This document shows positions 1 to 8,033 of a DNA stretch of 64,000 bases, in pieces. The notes beneath the pieces were generated by a model. The model made no database searches and was not told the origin of the DNA. It worked only from the letters and a program-made list of their open reading frames with translations. The position numbers and the translations under genes were made by a program. Each line of letters begins with the position of its first letter. Position 1 is the first letter of the stretch. Origin of the DNA: Sphingomonas jatrophae (GTDB lineage: Bacteria; Pseudomonadota; Alphaproteobacteria; Sphingomonadales; Sphingomonadaceae); the NCBI RefSeq assembly GCF_900113315.1, contig NZ_FOZG01000002.1, positions 1,054,001 to 1,118,000 of the forward strand, written 5' to 3'.

Positions 1-82
1 ACGCGCGCTTCAGCTGGGCGGCGCGCAGCTCCTCGTCGACTTCACGAAAGAAGGCGTCCTGATTGGCAGGCGTCAGGGCCAA
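1..82 (-). CDS. TPR-like (YfgM-type) protein, N-terminal fragment
   Basis: Only the first 27 codons are inside the window; the gene continues past the left edge. A TTG start at 82 is preceded by GGAG about ten bases upstream. The peptide begins MALTPANQDAFF and continues with an acidic EVDEELR stretch. This resembles the start of the YfgM-like tetratricopeptide repeat proteins that often follow panB in sphingomonads, where they precede bamB and der. Family members are inner-membrane proteins with periplasmic TPRs and help envelope protein biogenesis. The identification rests on this short stretch and the gene order, so it is tentative. Confidence 0.5.
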   Translation of the reverse strand, partial: MALTPANQDAFFREVDEELRAAQLKRA

Positions 83-148
83 GGCGGCGAAACTCCGGAA
101 AAAAGGCGGGCCTCTTTAGACGCGCCTGCCGCTGAACGGAAGCTGTCC

Positions 149-1009
149 TCAGCCTTTCGGGCGATACACCTGATCGGGCGTCGGAAAGGCCCGCGCACGC
201 ACGTCCGCGGCATAAGCGGCGGCGGCGTCGGTGATGGCGCCGGCGATGTCGCCATAACGCTTCACGAAACGTGGCACCCGCTCGAACATGCCGAGCATGT
301 CCTCGGTCACCAGCACCTGCCCGTCGCACCGCGCCGAGGCGCCGATGCCGATGACGGGGCAGGCGATCTCCGCCGCCAGCCGGTCGGCCAACGGCTCGAT
401 CACGCCTTCCGCGACGATGGCGAAGGCGCCCGCGGCGGCGATCGCCTTGGCGTCGGCGAGGATCTTCGCCTGCTCCGCCTCGCTGCGCCCGCGCGCGCCA
501 TAGCCGCCGAGTGCATTCACCGCCTGCGGCGTCAGGCCGACATGGCCCATCACCGGGACGCCGCGCTGGCTGAGGAAGGCGACGACGGGCGCCATCGCCT
601 CACCGCCCTCCAGCTTCACCGCGGCCGCACCCGTCTCCGCCATGATCCGCGCGGCGGAGGTGAAGGCCTGTGCCGGCCCCGCCTCATAGCTGCCAAACGG
701 CATGTCGATCACCACCGCCGCATGATAGCTGCCGCGCACCACCGCGGCGCCATGCGCGCACATCATATCGAGCGTGACGGCAAGCGTGGACGGCAGGCCG
801 TAGATCACCTGGCCCAGGCTGTCGCCGACCAGCAGGATGTCGCAATGCGCGTCGAGCAGCTGCGCCATGCGCGCGGTGTAGGCGGTCAGCATCACCAGCG
901 GCTCGCCACCCTTGCGCCCTTGGATGGCGGGGATGGTGACGCGCTTCATCGGGGCGGGCGTCGGCGTGGCTCGGCTGGTCGCCGTGTCGATTGTGAAAGT
1001 CGTTGACAT
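149..1009 (-). CDS. panB: 3-methyl-2-oxobutanoate hydroxymethyltransferase
   Basis: Ketopantoate hydroxymethyltransferase transfers a hydroxymethyl group from 5,10-methylene-tetrahydrofolate to 2-oxoisovalerate, the first committed step of pantothenate and CoA synthesis in the cytosol. The 286-residue product shows the family landmarks in order: LTAYTA near 41, GDSLG at 62-66 (metal-binding aspartate), VKLEGG near 131, GHVGLTPQ at 155-162, the EGV segment near 199 and GIGAS before the C-terminus. I chose ATG 1009; an internal ATG at 949 (MKRVTIP) would remove 20 residues, but the [12 protein letters not shown] prefix is common in sphingomonads. It is transcribed toward the TPR-like gene, probably as one operon. 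Confidence 0.95.
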   Translation of the reverse strand: MSTTFTIDTATSRATPTPAPMKRVTIPAIQGRKGGEPLVMLTAYTARMAQLLDAHCDILLVGDSLGQVIYGLPSTLAVTLDMMCAHGAAVVRGSYHAAVVIDMPFGSYEAGPAQAFTSAARIMAETGAAAVKLEGGEAMAPVVAFLSQRGVPVMGHVGLTPQAVNALGGYGARGRSEAEQAKILADAKAIAAAGAFAIVAEGVIEPLADRLAAEIACPVIGIGASARCDGQVLVTEDMLGMFERVPRFVKRYGDIAGAITDAAAAYAADVRARAFPTPDQVYRPKG

Positions 1010-1151
1010 AGGTGAGAGACTAGTCGGCCGAGTCCCGGGCGGCAACTTGCGCCAGCGGAATCTTGGCCAGATGCGGCTCTTTTCGCGATTATGCGCGTTC
1101 TATGGCCCGCTGTCGCGATGAACTCGCGTCTGAAACGATCGGAGGATTTCC

Positions 1152-1559
1152 ATGAAGAGCCTTCTTTTCGCCGCTGCGCTCGCCATTTCGCTGCCCGCCA
1201 TGGCGCAGGAGATGAGCATGGGCATGTCGCAGACCCCGCCCGCCGCCGACACCGCTGCCCCTGCGGGCTCGATGGCGCCTGCCACCAGCGCCACCGACGC
1301 GATGCCGCCCGCCGCCACCGCCGGCACCGACTCGATGACCACGCAGACCGATCCGGGTGCGATGTCGACCGCGCCGGCCGCGGGGATGGATGCCAGCACC
1401 ACCACCGGTGCGGGCACGACCAGCACGATGTCGACCACCGATACGTCGACCGCGCCGACTGGCATGGCGAGCGCGCCGGCCGCGGGCGATTCGACCAATT
1501 ATCCGGTCTGCTCGCGCACCGTGAAGGATCGCTGCATCAATCGCGGCGCACGCCGCTAA
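1152..1559 (+). CDS. Secreted Met/Ala/Thr-rich low-complexity protein
   Basis: A 135-residue protein I cannot assign to a family. GGAGGA lies directly before ATG 1152. Residues 1-18 form a classical signal peptide ending AMA before QE. Residues 19 to about 112 are low complexity, rich in Ala, Thr, Met, Pro, Ser and Asp and almost without hydrophobic core residues, so this part is probably disordered in the periplasm. The last 25 residues carry two cysteines (CSRTVKDRC), which could form a disulfide. A strong intrinsic terminator follows at 1595. It stands alone, divergent from panB. Function unknown. Confidence 0.75.
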   Translation: MKSLLFAAALAISLPAMAQEMSMGMSQTPPAADTAAPAGSMAPATSATDAMPPAATAGTDSMTTQTDPGAMSTAPAAGMDASTTTGAGTTSTMSTTDTSTAPTGMASAPAAGDSTNYPVCSRTVKDRCINRGARR

Positions 1560-1594
1560 GCGGTTCACGCCGCCCGCTCCGGCGGGTCGAACAG

Positions 1595-1623
1595 GGGGTC
1601 GCCCGGTAGGGCGGCCCCTTTTT
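1595..1623 (+). terminator. Intrinsic terminator after the secreted low-complexity gene
   Basis: A 10-bp GC-rich stem (1595-1604 with 1609-1618, one G-U pair) closes a four-base GGTA loop and runs straight into five T residues. Confidence 0.8.
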
Positions 1624-1670
1624 CATGTGCCGGAGGGCGGACTGGAGCCGCAGCGCCGTCCATTCACCTC

Positions 1671-1791
1671 GTCATGCTGAAACGAGCTCAGCATCCACAG
1701 TGCGGGTAAACTGTCGTTCACTGTCGCTGGTCCACTTCCAGGCAGCGTCGGACGCTCCGCACGGTGGATGCTGATACGAGTTCAGCATGAC
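1671..1791. repeat. REP/BIME-like inverted pair in a convergent gap
   Basis: Two imperfect palindromes in opposite orientation: 1671-1698 (GTCATGCTGAA ... CAGCATCCAC) and 1764-1791 (GTGGATGCTGA ... CAGCATGAC). Each folds into a short stem with a loop of about seven bases. The same family recurs at 21801-21899, again between two converging genes. The 316-base gap 1560-1875 otherwise holds two terminators and no plausible gene. Confidence 0.75.
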
Positions 1792-1800
1792 GAGGATACG

Positions 1801-1823
1801 AAAAAGGGCCAGGCACACGGCCC
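1801..1823 (-). terminator. Probable terminator of the FKBP gene
   Basis: Read on the minus strand, a GGGCC/GGCCC stem with an eight-base loop is followed directly by five T residues. It lies 53 bases past the FKBP stop codon. The stem is short, so efficiency is uncertain. Confidence 0.5.
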
Positions 1824-1875
1824 AGCCCCTCTCTCACTTTGTCAGCCCCAACGCTTCCGCGTCAGCCGCGCTCGA

Positions 1876-2490
1876 TCAGCGGCCCTCGCCGCCCGGTGGA
1901 ACGCCCTCGGGCGCAGCACCGCCCATGCCGCCCAGACCACCCATGCCGCGCATCATCGCCTCGATGCCGCCGGGCTTGATGCCGCGCAGCGTCACGTCGA
2001 AGGTCAGCAGCGCATTGGGCGGGATCACGCCGTCGCCCGCACCCGCCGGTCCGTAGCCGAGCTCGGGCGGGATCCAGAAGCGGTATTCGGATCCCTCGTT
2101 CATCAGCTGCAGCCCCTCGACCCAGCCGGGGATCACGCCGCCCACCGGCAGCGTCGCCGGGCCGCCATGCAGCGCGCTGGCGTCGAACGTCTCGCCGCTG
2201 GCCAGCTTGCCGACATAATCGACCACCACCACGTCGTTCGCGGTCGGGCGCGGACCGGTGCCGGGCTTCAGGATCTTGTACTGCAGCCCCGACGGCGTGG
2301 TGTGCACGCCGTCGCGCGTCGCATTCTTCGCAAGGAAGGCGGCCGGCGGCGTCGCCATGCGCACCTGCCGCTCGGTGCCGGCCCACGCGGCGGCGACACC
2401 GATCACGACGAGCAGGCCGATGCCGATCCAGAGCGCGGTCAGCGCGCTCCGCTTGATCGGGCGAAGAGGGACGGCGGTGACGTCGGACAA
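1876..2490 (-). CDS. Membrane-anchored FKBP-type peptidyl-prolyl isomerase
   Basis: Catalyses cis-trans isomerisation of prolyl bonds, probably on envelope proteins. The 204-residue product has a short basic cytosolic N-terminus, one membrane segment at about 17-40, and one FKBP domain at about 64-172. Domain landmarks include VDYVGKLASGETFDAS, the VIPGW hinge and IPPELGYG near the active-site rim. The last 30 residues are a Gly/Met-rich tail (MRGMGGLGGMGG) of unknown use. It sits head-to-tail upstream of nothing obvious and is followed by a small terminator. It lies next to rpsU on the same strand, 68 bases downstream, and may be co-transcribed. Confidence 0.92.
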   Translation of the reverse strand: MSDVTAVPLRPIKRSALTALWIGIGLLVVIGVAAAWAGTERQVRMATPPAAFLAKNATRDGVHTTPSGLQYKILKPGTGPRPTANDVVVVDYVGKLASGETFDASALHGGPATLPVGGVIPGWVEGLQLMNEGSEYRFWIPPELGYGPAGAGDGVIPPNALLTFDVTLRGIKPGGIEAMMRGMGGLGGMGGAAPEGVPPGGEGR

Positions 2491-2558
2491 GGGTGCGCCT
2501 CGCGAAGCTCGATTACGGGTAAGCGGTCAGCGGGCCGGGCCTGCGCCCGGCACCGGGC

Positions 2559-2765
2559 TCAACGCTGGCCGTCGCGCTCGGCGCGCTTGCGCTCCAGCTT
2601 GCGGGCGCGGCGGATCGCGGCGGCACGCTCGCGCGCACGCTTTTCCGACGGCTTCTCATAGTGGCGGCGCAGCTTCATCTCGCGATACACGCCCTCGCGC
2701 TGCAGCTTCTTCTTGAGCGCGCGCAGCGCCTGGTCGACATTGTTGTCGCGAACGATGATCTGCAT
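2559..2765 (-). CDS. rpsU: 30S ribosomal protein S21
   Basis: A 68-residue, highly basic small-subunit protein that binds near the 3' end of 16S rRNA and helps initiation. The start [20 protein letters not shown] and the segment [21 protein letters not shown] are diagnostic, and the C-terminal third is an Arg/Lys/Ala-rich helix as in other alphaproteobacterial S21 proteins. I chose ATG 2765; the upstream in-frame extension to 2828 does not look like family sequence. The FKBP gene follows on the same strand. The 200 bases upstream (2766-2967) hold no gene and must contain promoters for both directions. Confidence 0.97.
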   Translation of the reverse strand: MQIIVRDNNVDQALRALKKKLQREGVYREMKLRRHYEKPSEKRARERAAAIRRARKLERKRAERDGQR

Positions 2766-2967
2766 AAAACCCAGCCGTCTCCAAAACCTAGCGCCAACGA
2801 TGGCTCCGATAAGGAACCGGAACGCCACACGCGTGAAAAAGGTGCGCGGCGGGCGCTAGACCCGCAGCGGAAGACGCGCCCCCTAGCGCGATTCCCCCAA
2901 GGCCACAAGGTTCAACTCCGCGCGGTTCGGGCGTAAGCTGCCGGGCGAGGCAGAGGAGACACGCACG

Positions 2968-3735
2968 ATGGCCACGCTGAGCCAGGATCGCCCGCAAACG
3001 GGCATGAGCACGGCGGAGCAGGCCGCCCGTCAGGAGCTCGCCGCCTGCTACCGCGTGTTCGATCATCTCGGCTGGTCCGAATCGATCTACAATCACATCA
3101 CCCTGAAGGTGCCGGGCGAGGAGGGCGCCTTCCTGATCAACCCGTTCGGCCTGCATTTCTCGGAGGTCACCGCCTCCAGCCTCGTCAAGATCGACATCGA
3201 CGGCAACAAGCTCAGCGAATCGCCTCACGGCGTGAACCGCGCCGGCTTCGTCCAGCATTCCATGTTCCACCGCCACCTGTCCGACGCGCACTGCATCGCG
3301 CACACGCACACCACCGCGGGCATGGCCGTCGCCTCGCTGGAGGGCGGGCTGCGGCCGATCAACTTCTACGCCGCAGGCTTTGCCGGCCAGGTCGCCTATC
3401 ACGATTTCGAAGGCGTGACGGTGCGCGACGAGGAGGGGCCGCGCCTCGTCGCCTCGCTCGGCCAGCGCCGCCAGATGCTGCTGCGCAACCACGGCATCCT
3501 CGTCATGGGCCGCACGGTGGCGGAGACGTTCCTGCGCCACTGGCTGCTCCAGCGCGCCTGCGAGGTGCAGCTGGCGACGCTCAGCATGGGGCAGCCGATC
3601 GAGGTGCCGGCCGAGGTGATCGCCGTCCACCAGCGCGATCTGCACATGGCGCAGGCGCCGGGCGGGCCCGGTGCCGCCGATTTCGCCGCCATGGTCCGCC
3701 GCATCGACCGCATCGATCCGAGCTGGCGCGACTGA
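2968..3735 (+). CDS. Class II aldolase/adducin family protein
   Basis: A 255-residue zinc-dependent aldolase-fold protein of the fuculose-1-phosphate aldolase/adducin group; substrate unknown. Landmarks are [12 protein letters not shown] (40-50), the zinc ligands in [10 protein letters not shown] (His112, His114) and RNHGILVMG (His175). The start is supported by GAGGAGA upstream and by the MATLSQDRP leader seen in sphingomonad homologues. Its TGA shares a base with the ATG of the following (2Fe-2S) gene, so the two are translationally coupled. Why an aldolase-like protein is coupled to a molybdenum-hydroxylase small subunit cannot be read from the sequence. Confidence 0.9.
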   Translation: MATLSQDRPQTGMSTAEQAARQELAACYRVFDHLGWSESIYNHITLKVPGEEGAFLINPFGLHFSEVTASSLVKIDIDGNKLSESPHGVNRAGFVQHSMFHRHLSDAHCIAHTHTTAGMAVASLEGGLRPINFYAAGFAGQVAYHDFEGVTVRDEEGPRLVASLGQRRQMLLRNHGILVMGRTVAETFLRHWLLQRACEVQLATLSMGQPIEVPAEVIAVHQRDLHMAQAPGGPGAADFAAMVRRIDRIDPSWRD

Positions 3736-4277
3736 TGACGCGCTTCACCGTCAACGGCCAGCCGGTCCACTACCGCCTCGATCCCGCCACGCCCCTGCTG
3801 TGGGCGCTGCGCGACGCGTCGAATCTCACCGGCACCAAATATGGCTGCGGCGTGGGGCAGTGCGGCGCCTGCACCGTCCACGTCGATGGCGTGGCGCAGC
3901 GATCCTGCCAGCTGCCGATCGGCGGGATCGAGGGCAGCTTCGTCACGACAATCGAGGCACTGTCGCGCGATCGCGGCCATCCGGTGCAGCAGGCGTGGGT
4001 GGCCGAATCGGTGCCGCAATGCGGCTATTGCCAGTCGGGCATGATCATGGCCGCCTCTGCCCTGCTCGAGCGCAACCGCAATCCTAGCGATGCGGAGATC
4101 GACGCGGCGATCACCAACATCTGCCGCTGCGGCACCTATCCGCGCATCCGCCGCGCCATCCGCCGCGCCGCTGCGGTGCTGCGCGGTGCGGAGACGATCG
4201 CCGCCGCGCCGCCCCCCGGCATCGATCCCGCCGACGCCGCCCGCGCGGTGCCGGCGCTCACCCCGCCCCGCCGCTGA
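3735..4277 (+). CDS. (2Fe-2S)-binding small subunit of a molybdenum hydroxylase (IorA/CoxS type)
   Basis: Electron-transfer subunit of xanthine-oxidase-family enzymes such as isoquinoline 1-oxidoreductase. All eight cluster ligands are present: Cys38, 43, 46 and 58 (plant-type ferredoxin cluster) and Cys96, 99, 130 and 132 (the helical cluster, CGYC ... CRC). The 180 residues slightly exceed the usual 150-160 because of a Pro/Ala-rich tail after residue 150. The ATG overlaps the aldolase stop. The usual partner, a large molybdopterin subunit, is not adjacent; a candidate of exactly that type lies at 48519-50729. The product is expected in the cytosol or to be exported bound to a Tat partner. 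Confidence 0.92.
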   Translation: MTRFTVNGQPVHYRLDPATPLLWALRDASNLTGTKYGCGVGQCGACTVHVDGVAQRSCQLPIGGIEGSFVTTIEALSRDRGHPVQQAWVAESVPQCGYCQSGMIMAASALLERNRNPSDAEIDAAITNICRCGTYPRIRRAIRRAAAVLRGAETIAAAPPPGIDPADAARAVPALTPPRR

Positions 4278-4295
4278 CGCTTCGTGTCAGCGGCG
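4269..4295 (+). terminator. Hairpin spanning the stop of the (2Fe-2S) gene
   Basis: A perfect ten-base stem, CGCCGCTGAC with GTCAGCGGCG, has a seven-base loop and includes the TGA stop. No T run follows at once, so it is either a weak terminator or a 3'-end stabilising hairpin. Confidence 0.4.
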
Positions 4296-4438
4296 AAATG
4301 CCGCGCCGCTTTTCGCCGCAAGCCTGTCGCCAAGCTGTCGGACGCATTCCCGGGCCATTCAGCCGAATCGGCGCAGAAGGAACGGGTCGGACGGAGAGGA
4401 CTTTCTCCCCGTCCCATGACGAAGACAGGAGAATGATC

Positions 4439-4915
4439 ATGCGGAAGCTGATTGTCGCGGCGCTGATGGGCGCCACCATGGTCACGGGCGTCGCCTCCGC
4501 GCAGACGCCGGAGCTGCGCCAGAACCGGCGCGATGTGCGCGAGGCGCAGCGCGACCTGCGCGATGCGCAGCGCTGGGGCGATCGCCGCGACGTGCGCGAC
4601 GCGCGCGAGGATCTGCGCGACGCCCGGCAGGAGCAGCGCGAGGATTGGCGCGATTATCGCCGCACCAATCGCGCCGCCTATCGCATGCCCGCTTATGTCG
4701 GCCCGCAGCGCGGCTGGCGCTATCGCCCGGTGACGGTCGGCTATCGGTTCCAGCCGAGCTATTACGGCCAGCGTTACTGGATCGATGCGCCGCGCTATCG
4801 CCTGCCGGCCGCCCGCGCCGGGGCGCGCTGGATCCGCTATGGTGACGATGTCGCCCTGGTGAACGTCCGCACCGGCCGCGTCCTGCAGGTCTACAACAAC
4901 TTCTTCTGGCGCTAA
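4439..4915 (+). CDS. RcnB-like secreted Arg/Asp-rich protein
   Basis: A 158-residue periplasmic protein related to RcnB, a family linked in Escherichia coli to nickel and cobalt homeostasis. Residues 1-21 are a signal peptide ending VASA before QTP. Residues 25-75 are a heptad-like, charge-alternating series (RRDVREAQRDLRDAQ and repeats). The C-terminal half carries the YRPVTVGYRFQP and YWIDAPRYRLP segments and ends with the WIRYGDDVALVNVRTGRVL motif typical of RcnB domains. I chose ATG 4439 rather than 4433 because AGGAG at 4426-4430 then sits eight bases away. A strong terminator follows. Metal binding is inferred from the family only. Confidence 0.85.
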   Translation: MRKLIVAALMGATMVTGVASAQTPELRQNRRDVREAQRDLRDAQRWGDRRDVRDAREDLRDARQEQREDWRDYRRTNRAAYRMPAYVGPQRGWRYRPVTVGYRFQPSYYGQRYWIDAPRYRLPAARAGARWIRYGDDVALVNVRTGRVLQVYNNFFWR

Positions 4916-4930
4916 GCCGGAGGGATCGGG

Positions 4931-4965
4931 CGGCCCGGGTGCGCAACCACCCGGGCCGTCCTTTC
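4931..4965 (+). terminator. Strong intrinsic terminator after the RcnB-like gene
   Basis: An 11-bp perfect stem (4931-4941 with 4948-4958) closes a six-base loop and is followed by TCCTTTC. Confidence 0.75.
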
Positions 4966-5008
4966 ATGCGCGCTTGACGCCGCCGCCCGGCTGGCAGACG
5001 CGGGCGCC

Positions 5009-5749
5009 ATGATGGAATCCGTTCCCGCCGCCACCCTGATTCTGTGGCGCGATGGTCCGCCCGCCGAAATCCTGATGGTGGAGCGCGCCGCCACGATGGC
5101 GTTCGCCGCGGGCGCGATGGTGTTCCCCGGCGGCCGCGTCGATCCGGGCGATCATGCGCTGGCAGCGGGCGCCGACGATCCGGGGGACGCCGCCGCGCGC
5201 ATCGCCGCCATTCGCGAGACGATCGAGGAGACTGGGATCGCGGTCGGCCTCGATCCCGTGCCCGGCGCCGCCGATCTCGCCCACATGCGCGCCGCACTTG
5301 CCGACGGGGCGGGCTTCGCCGCGCTGCTCGAGGCGGGCGGCTACCGCCTGATGCTCGATCGACTGGTGCCGTTCGCGCGCTGGTGCCCGCCCGCAGGCGC
5401 CGAGACGCGCCGGTTCGACACGCGCTTCTATGTGGCGGACGCCCCGGCGGAAACGCGCGCGCTGGCCGATGGCAGCGAGACGACCGCGGTGCGCTGGACC
5501 ACGCCGGCGGACGTGCTGGCCGATGCCGAGGCGGGCCGCTGCCACCTCATCTTCCCGACATTGCGCAATCTCGAACGGCTCGCCGGCCTGACCGATCTCG
5601 CCGCCCTCCGCGGACATGCGGCGGCGCATCCGGTGCGGATGATCGAGCCGTTCGTCGAGACCGATGCAGAGGGTGGATGGCTCTGCATCCCCGACGATGT
5701 CGGCTATCCGGTCACGCGCCAGCGGTTGAGCGACGTTCGCCGCGGCTAG
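5009..5749 (+). CDS. Nudix hydrolase
   Basis: A 246-residue Nudix protein; such enzymes split nucleoside diphosphates linked to another moiety. The Nudix box is present but interrupted: GGRVDPGD at 41-48, then a roughly 18-residue insertion, then AIRETIEETGI (REtiEEtG at 69-76) carrying the metal-binding glutamates. The insertion and the FARWCPPAGAETRRFDTRFY segment near 115-135 resemble the CoA/acyl-CoA-type Nudix enzymes (NUDT7/NUDT19 group), so a CoA-like substrate is a reasonable guess. Two adjacent ATG codons at 5009 and 5012 make the exact start uncertain by one residue. It ends 19 bases before the tRNA-Val gene on the opposite strand. Confidence 0.85.
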   Translation: MMESVPAATLILWRDGPPAEILMVERAATMAFAAGAMVFPGGRVDPGDHALAAGADDPGDAAARIAAIRETIEETGIAVGLDPVPGAADLAHMRAALADGAGFAALLEAGGYRLMLDRLVPFARWCPPAGAETRRFDTRFYVADAPAETRALADGSETTAVRWTTPADVLADAEAGRCHLIFPTLRNLERLAGLTDLAALRGHAAAHPVRMIEPFVETDAEGGWLCIPDDVGYPVTRQRLSDVRRG

Positions 5750-5767
5750 ACGCAGGCGGCGGGACGG

Positions 5768-5840
5768 TGGGCGATGACGGGCTCGAACCGCCGACATCTT
5801 CCGTGTAAAGGAAGCGCTCTACCAACTGAGCTAATCGCCC
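5768..5840 (-). tRNA. tRNA-Val (anticodon TAC)
   Basis: A complete 73-base cloverleaf on the minus strand. The acceptor stem is GGGCGAT with ATCGCCC, the D arm is GCTC-AGTTGGTA-GAGC, and the anticodon stem CTTCC/GGAAG has loop TTTACAC, so positions 34-36 are TAC (valine). The T arm carries TTCGAGC and the discriminator base is A. The genome encodes CC but then G, so the final A of CCA is added after transcription. Confidence 0.97.
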
Positions 5841-5892
5841 CGTCCGTGCGCGCCGCATGCCACCCCCGCGCCGCGCAAACAAGCGCCCGCAT

Positions 5893-6759
5893 TCACATCG
5901 GCAGGCAGCCGCCCTTCGCCGCAGCGGCAAGACACGCCGTCATCCCCTCCTGCCCCTTGGGCGAGAGAACGACGAACACGCGCCGCCGGTCGTTCGGATC
6001 GGCATCGCGGACGATCAGTTCCGCATCCGCCAGCAGCTTGATCCAGCGCAGCGCCGTGGTCGACGGCACCGCCGCGGCGATGCACAGGCTGGAGACGGAA
6101 ACGCGCACGCCCTCCATCCTTGCGGCGGTCAGGTCGAGCAGCATGTCCCACGCCGGATCGGCGAACAGCCCTTCGCCGAACACCTGATCGCGCTGGCGCC
6201 GCGCCCGGATCATCGCGCGGATCGCGGCGGGCTGGACGGGCGTGGCGGGCGCGCTGCCGCGGAATGGCGGCGCGGGGGCGGCAACATAAGGCGCGCGCGA
6301 CGGCGCTTCCTCGCTGATGTCCGAAATCGCGCGGGCGAGACGGGCCATCTCCTCGCTCAGCCGGCGCAGCCGTGCGGCATGCGCCTGATCCTCCTCCTCG
6401 CGCACGCCGCCGCGCAGCGCCGCCAGCGACAGCGCCAGTTCGCCGGCAATCTCGGTCGGCTCGGGATCGCACAGCAGCCGCGGGCCACCTGGAAAGGCGA
6501 GCGCGCCCGCCTCGTCCAGATCCGCGCGCGAGACGATGACGACGCCGCCCACCTCCGCCAGCGCGTCGATCAGCGCCTCGCTCGGGCTCACGCCGCGCAG
6601 ATCCGCCAGCACCGCGTCCGGCCGGCGCAGCAGCAGCGCGTCCGCCGCCGCCTCGGGTGCGACCGGCCCCTCCGTCCGCGCCTCCACCGCCTCCACCAGC
6701 GTGCACAGCGCGGCGCCGCCGATCGTCAGGACAGTCGGCTGGACGGTGACACCCTGCAT
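5893..6759 (-). CDS. Winged-helix (MarR-like) DNA-binding protein with a receiver-like N-terminus
   Basis: A 288-residue protein in two parts. The C-terminal third (about 195-285) reads as a MarR-like winged helix: VSVSSLCIAAAVPSTTALRWIKLL for the helix-turn-helix, then RDADPNDRRRVFVVLSPKG for the wing. Residues 1-110 (VLTIGGAALCTLVEAVE, AVLADLRGVSPSEALIDAL, VVIVSRADLDEAG) recall a degenerate receiver fold without a convincing phosphoacceptor aspartate. The middle is Ala/Pro-rich and probably a linker. It diverges from the hemerythrin gene across a 74-base gap holding an EcfG-like promoter, so it may regulate that gene. Target and signal are unknown. Confidence 0.7.
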   Translation of the reverse strand: MQGVTVQPTVLTIGGAALCTLVEAVEARTEGPVAPEAAADALLLRRPDAVLADLRGVSPSEALIDALAEVGGVVIVSRADLDEAGALAFPGGPRLLCDPEPTEIAGELALSLAALRGGVREEEDQAHAARLRRLSEEMARLARAISDISEEAPSRAPYVAAPAPPFRGSAPATPVQPAAIRAMIRARRQRDQVFGEGLFADPAWDMLLDLTAARMEGVRVSVSSLCIAAAVPSTTALRWIKLLADAELIVRDADPNDRRRVFVVLSPKGQEGMTACLAAAAKGGCLPM

Positions 6760-6780
6760 ATCTGGTTTCCCCTTCGCACC

Positions 6781-6805
6781 GGAACCGCGCCCCGCGGCGG
6801 CCGTT
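6781..6805 (+). promoter_or_regulatory. EcfG-type general-stress promoter for the hemerythrin gene
   Basis: GGAAC at 6781-6785 and CGTT at 6802-6805 are separated by exactly 16 bases, the spacing known for EcfG promoters in Sphingomonas. The predicted start, about 7-10 bases further, leaves a 20-base leader with GGAG before ATG 6834. The region is palindromic (CCGGAACC ... GTTCCGG), and the opposite strand reads GGAAC-N16-GGTT. Confidence 0.65.
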
Positions 6806-6833
6806 CCGGGGGCATCTGGATGGAGATCAGGAC

Positions 6834-7397
6834 ATGGCGGGCAAATATACCGCGCGCAACCGCGAAGGCGATCATGTGCTGAAGGCGGACGATCCCCTCG
6901 CCACCCGCCTGCTCAAGGAAGAGCATCACCGTTTCCGCGAACTGTTCGACGCGGTGGAGGAAGCCGAGGGCGAGGCGCTGGTGCCGATCGCGCAGGAATT
7001 GTGCCTTCGCCTCGCCGTCCACATGACGATCGAGGAAGAGATCCTCTATCCCGCGCTGAAGCCCGTGCTCGGCGATGACGAGATCAACGAGGGCATCGTC
7101 GAACATGCCTCGGGCAAGACGCTGGCCGCTGAGATCGAGCAGCTCGACGGCACCGAGACGCTCTACAAGGCCAAGCTGCACGTGCTCGGCGAGGAGACGA
7201 TCCACCACATCGACGAGGAGGATCGCGACATGTTCGAGGATGCGCGGCAAGCGCATGCCGCGGGCAAGATCGATCTCGATGCGCTGGGCGAGACGCTGCG
7301 CGCGCGCCAGGCCGAACTCTATGCGCAGGTCGAGAAGACGGGCGAGCTCGGCCCCACGGACGAGGCCGACGCCGAGGAGATTCCGACCGCAGCGTGA
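6834..7397 (+). CDS. Hemerythrin HHE domain protein
   Basis: A 187-residue four-helix-bundle protein expected to hold a di-iron site that binds oxygen or senses nitric oxide or redox state. Candidate ligands follow the HHE spacing: His31/His32 (EEHHRFRELFD), His63 and Glu67 (HMTIEEEILYP), His91 (EHASGK) and His124/His125 with Glu129 (HHIDEEDRDMFED). It is soluble and strongly acidic, with a disordered acidic C-terminal 35 residues and a basic N-terminal 15. GGAGATCA precedes the ATG. The EcfG-like promoter upstream suggests general stress control. Such proteins are often in the alphaproteobacterial stress regulon. Confidence 0.9.
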   Translation: MAGKYTARNREGDHVLKADDPLATRLLKEEHHRFRELFDAVEEAEGEALVPIAQELCLRLAVHMTIEEEILYPALKPVLGDDEINEGIVEHASGKTLAAEIEQLDGTETLYKAKLHVLGEETIHHIDEEDRDMFEDARQAHAAGKIDLDALGETLRARQAELYAQVEKTGELGPTDEADAEEIPTAA

Positions 7398-7439
7398 TCG
7401 ATCGGAGACGCGCGCAGGTGCCGCCGCTAGGATCGGCGC

Positions 7440-7952
7440 ATGACGCCCGCGCCGCGCCTTGTCTGCAAACAGATGGCCTCGCCGGTCGGCACGCTCACGC
7501 TGGTGGCGGGCGAGGCCGGACTTGTCGCGATCCTGTGGCAGGATGACGATCCGGCCCGCGTGCCGCTGGGCCCGCTTGCCGACGATAGCGATCACCCGCT
7601 GCTCCTGGAAACCACGCGCCAGCTCGACGCCTATTTCGCTGGCGCCCGCCGCAGCTTCGATCTCCCGCTCGCTCCCAGCGGCACGCCGTTCCAGCGGCAG
7701 GTTTGGGCGGCGCTGCTGACCATCCCCTATGGCGAGACGCGCAGCTATGGCCAACTGGCGGTCACGCTTGGCCGCCCCGGTGCGGCGCGGGCCGTCGGCG
7801 CGGCGAACGGGCGCAATCCATTGTCGATCGTCGCGCCGTGCCACCGGATCGTCGGCGGCAGCGGCGCGCTGACCGGCTTTGCCGGCGGGCTCGCCGCCAA
7901 ACATTATCTGCTCACGCTCGAGAGACGCGGCGCCGGCACGCTGCTGCTCTGA
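7440..7952 (+). CDS. ogt: Methylated-DNA--protein-cysteine methyltransferase
   Basis: Repairs O6-methylguanine and O4-methylthymine by irreversibly moving the alkyl group to its own cysteine. The 170-residue product contains the active site IVAPCHRIVG with Cys134, preceded by the helix-turn-helix segment IPYGETRSYGQLA (95-107) and the RAVGAANGRNP arginine-finger/asparagine-hinge region (117-126). Length and order match single-domain Ogt rather than the Ada fusion. It starts 42 bases after the hemerythrin gene without a clear terminator between, so it may be read from the same stress promoter. Confidence 0.95.
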   Translation: MTPAPRLVCKQMASPVGTLTLVAGEAGLVAILWQDDDPARVPLGPLADDSDHPLLLETTRQLDAYFAGARRSFDLPLAPSGTPFQRQVWAALLTIPYGETRSYGQLAVTLGRPGAARAVGAANGRNPLSIVAPCHRIVGGSGALTGFAGGLAAKHYLLTLERRGAGTLLL

Positions 7953-8033
7953 CGTCCAAGCCGCCGGTCGAAGCGCGTGGCGGATCGGTCGATTCGCCGC
8001 GCGCGATTTCCCCGACTGCGCCACCGTCCCGCG

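Noticed and set aside
4379-4404. Possible EcfG promoter before the RcnB-like gene (GGAAC-N17-CTTT)
   Set aside because: The -10 element CTTT misses the conserved CGTT, and N17 combined with that mismatch is weak evidence.
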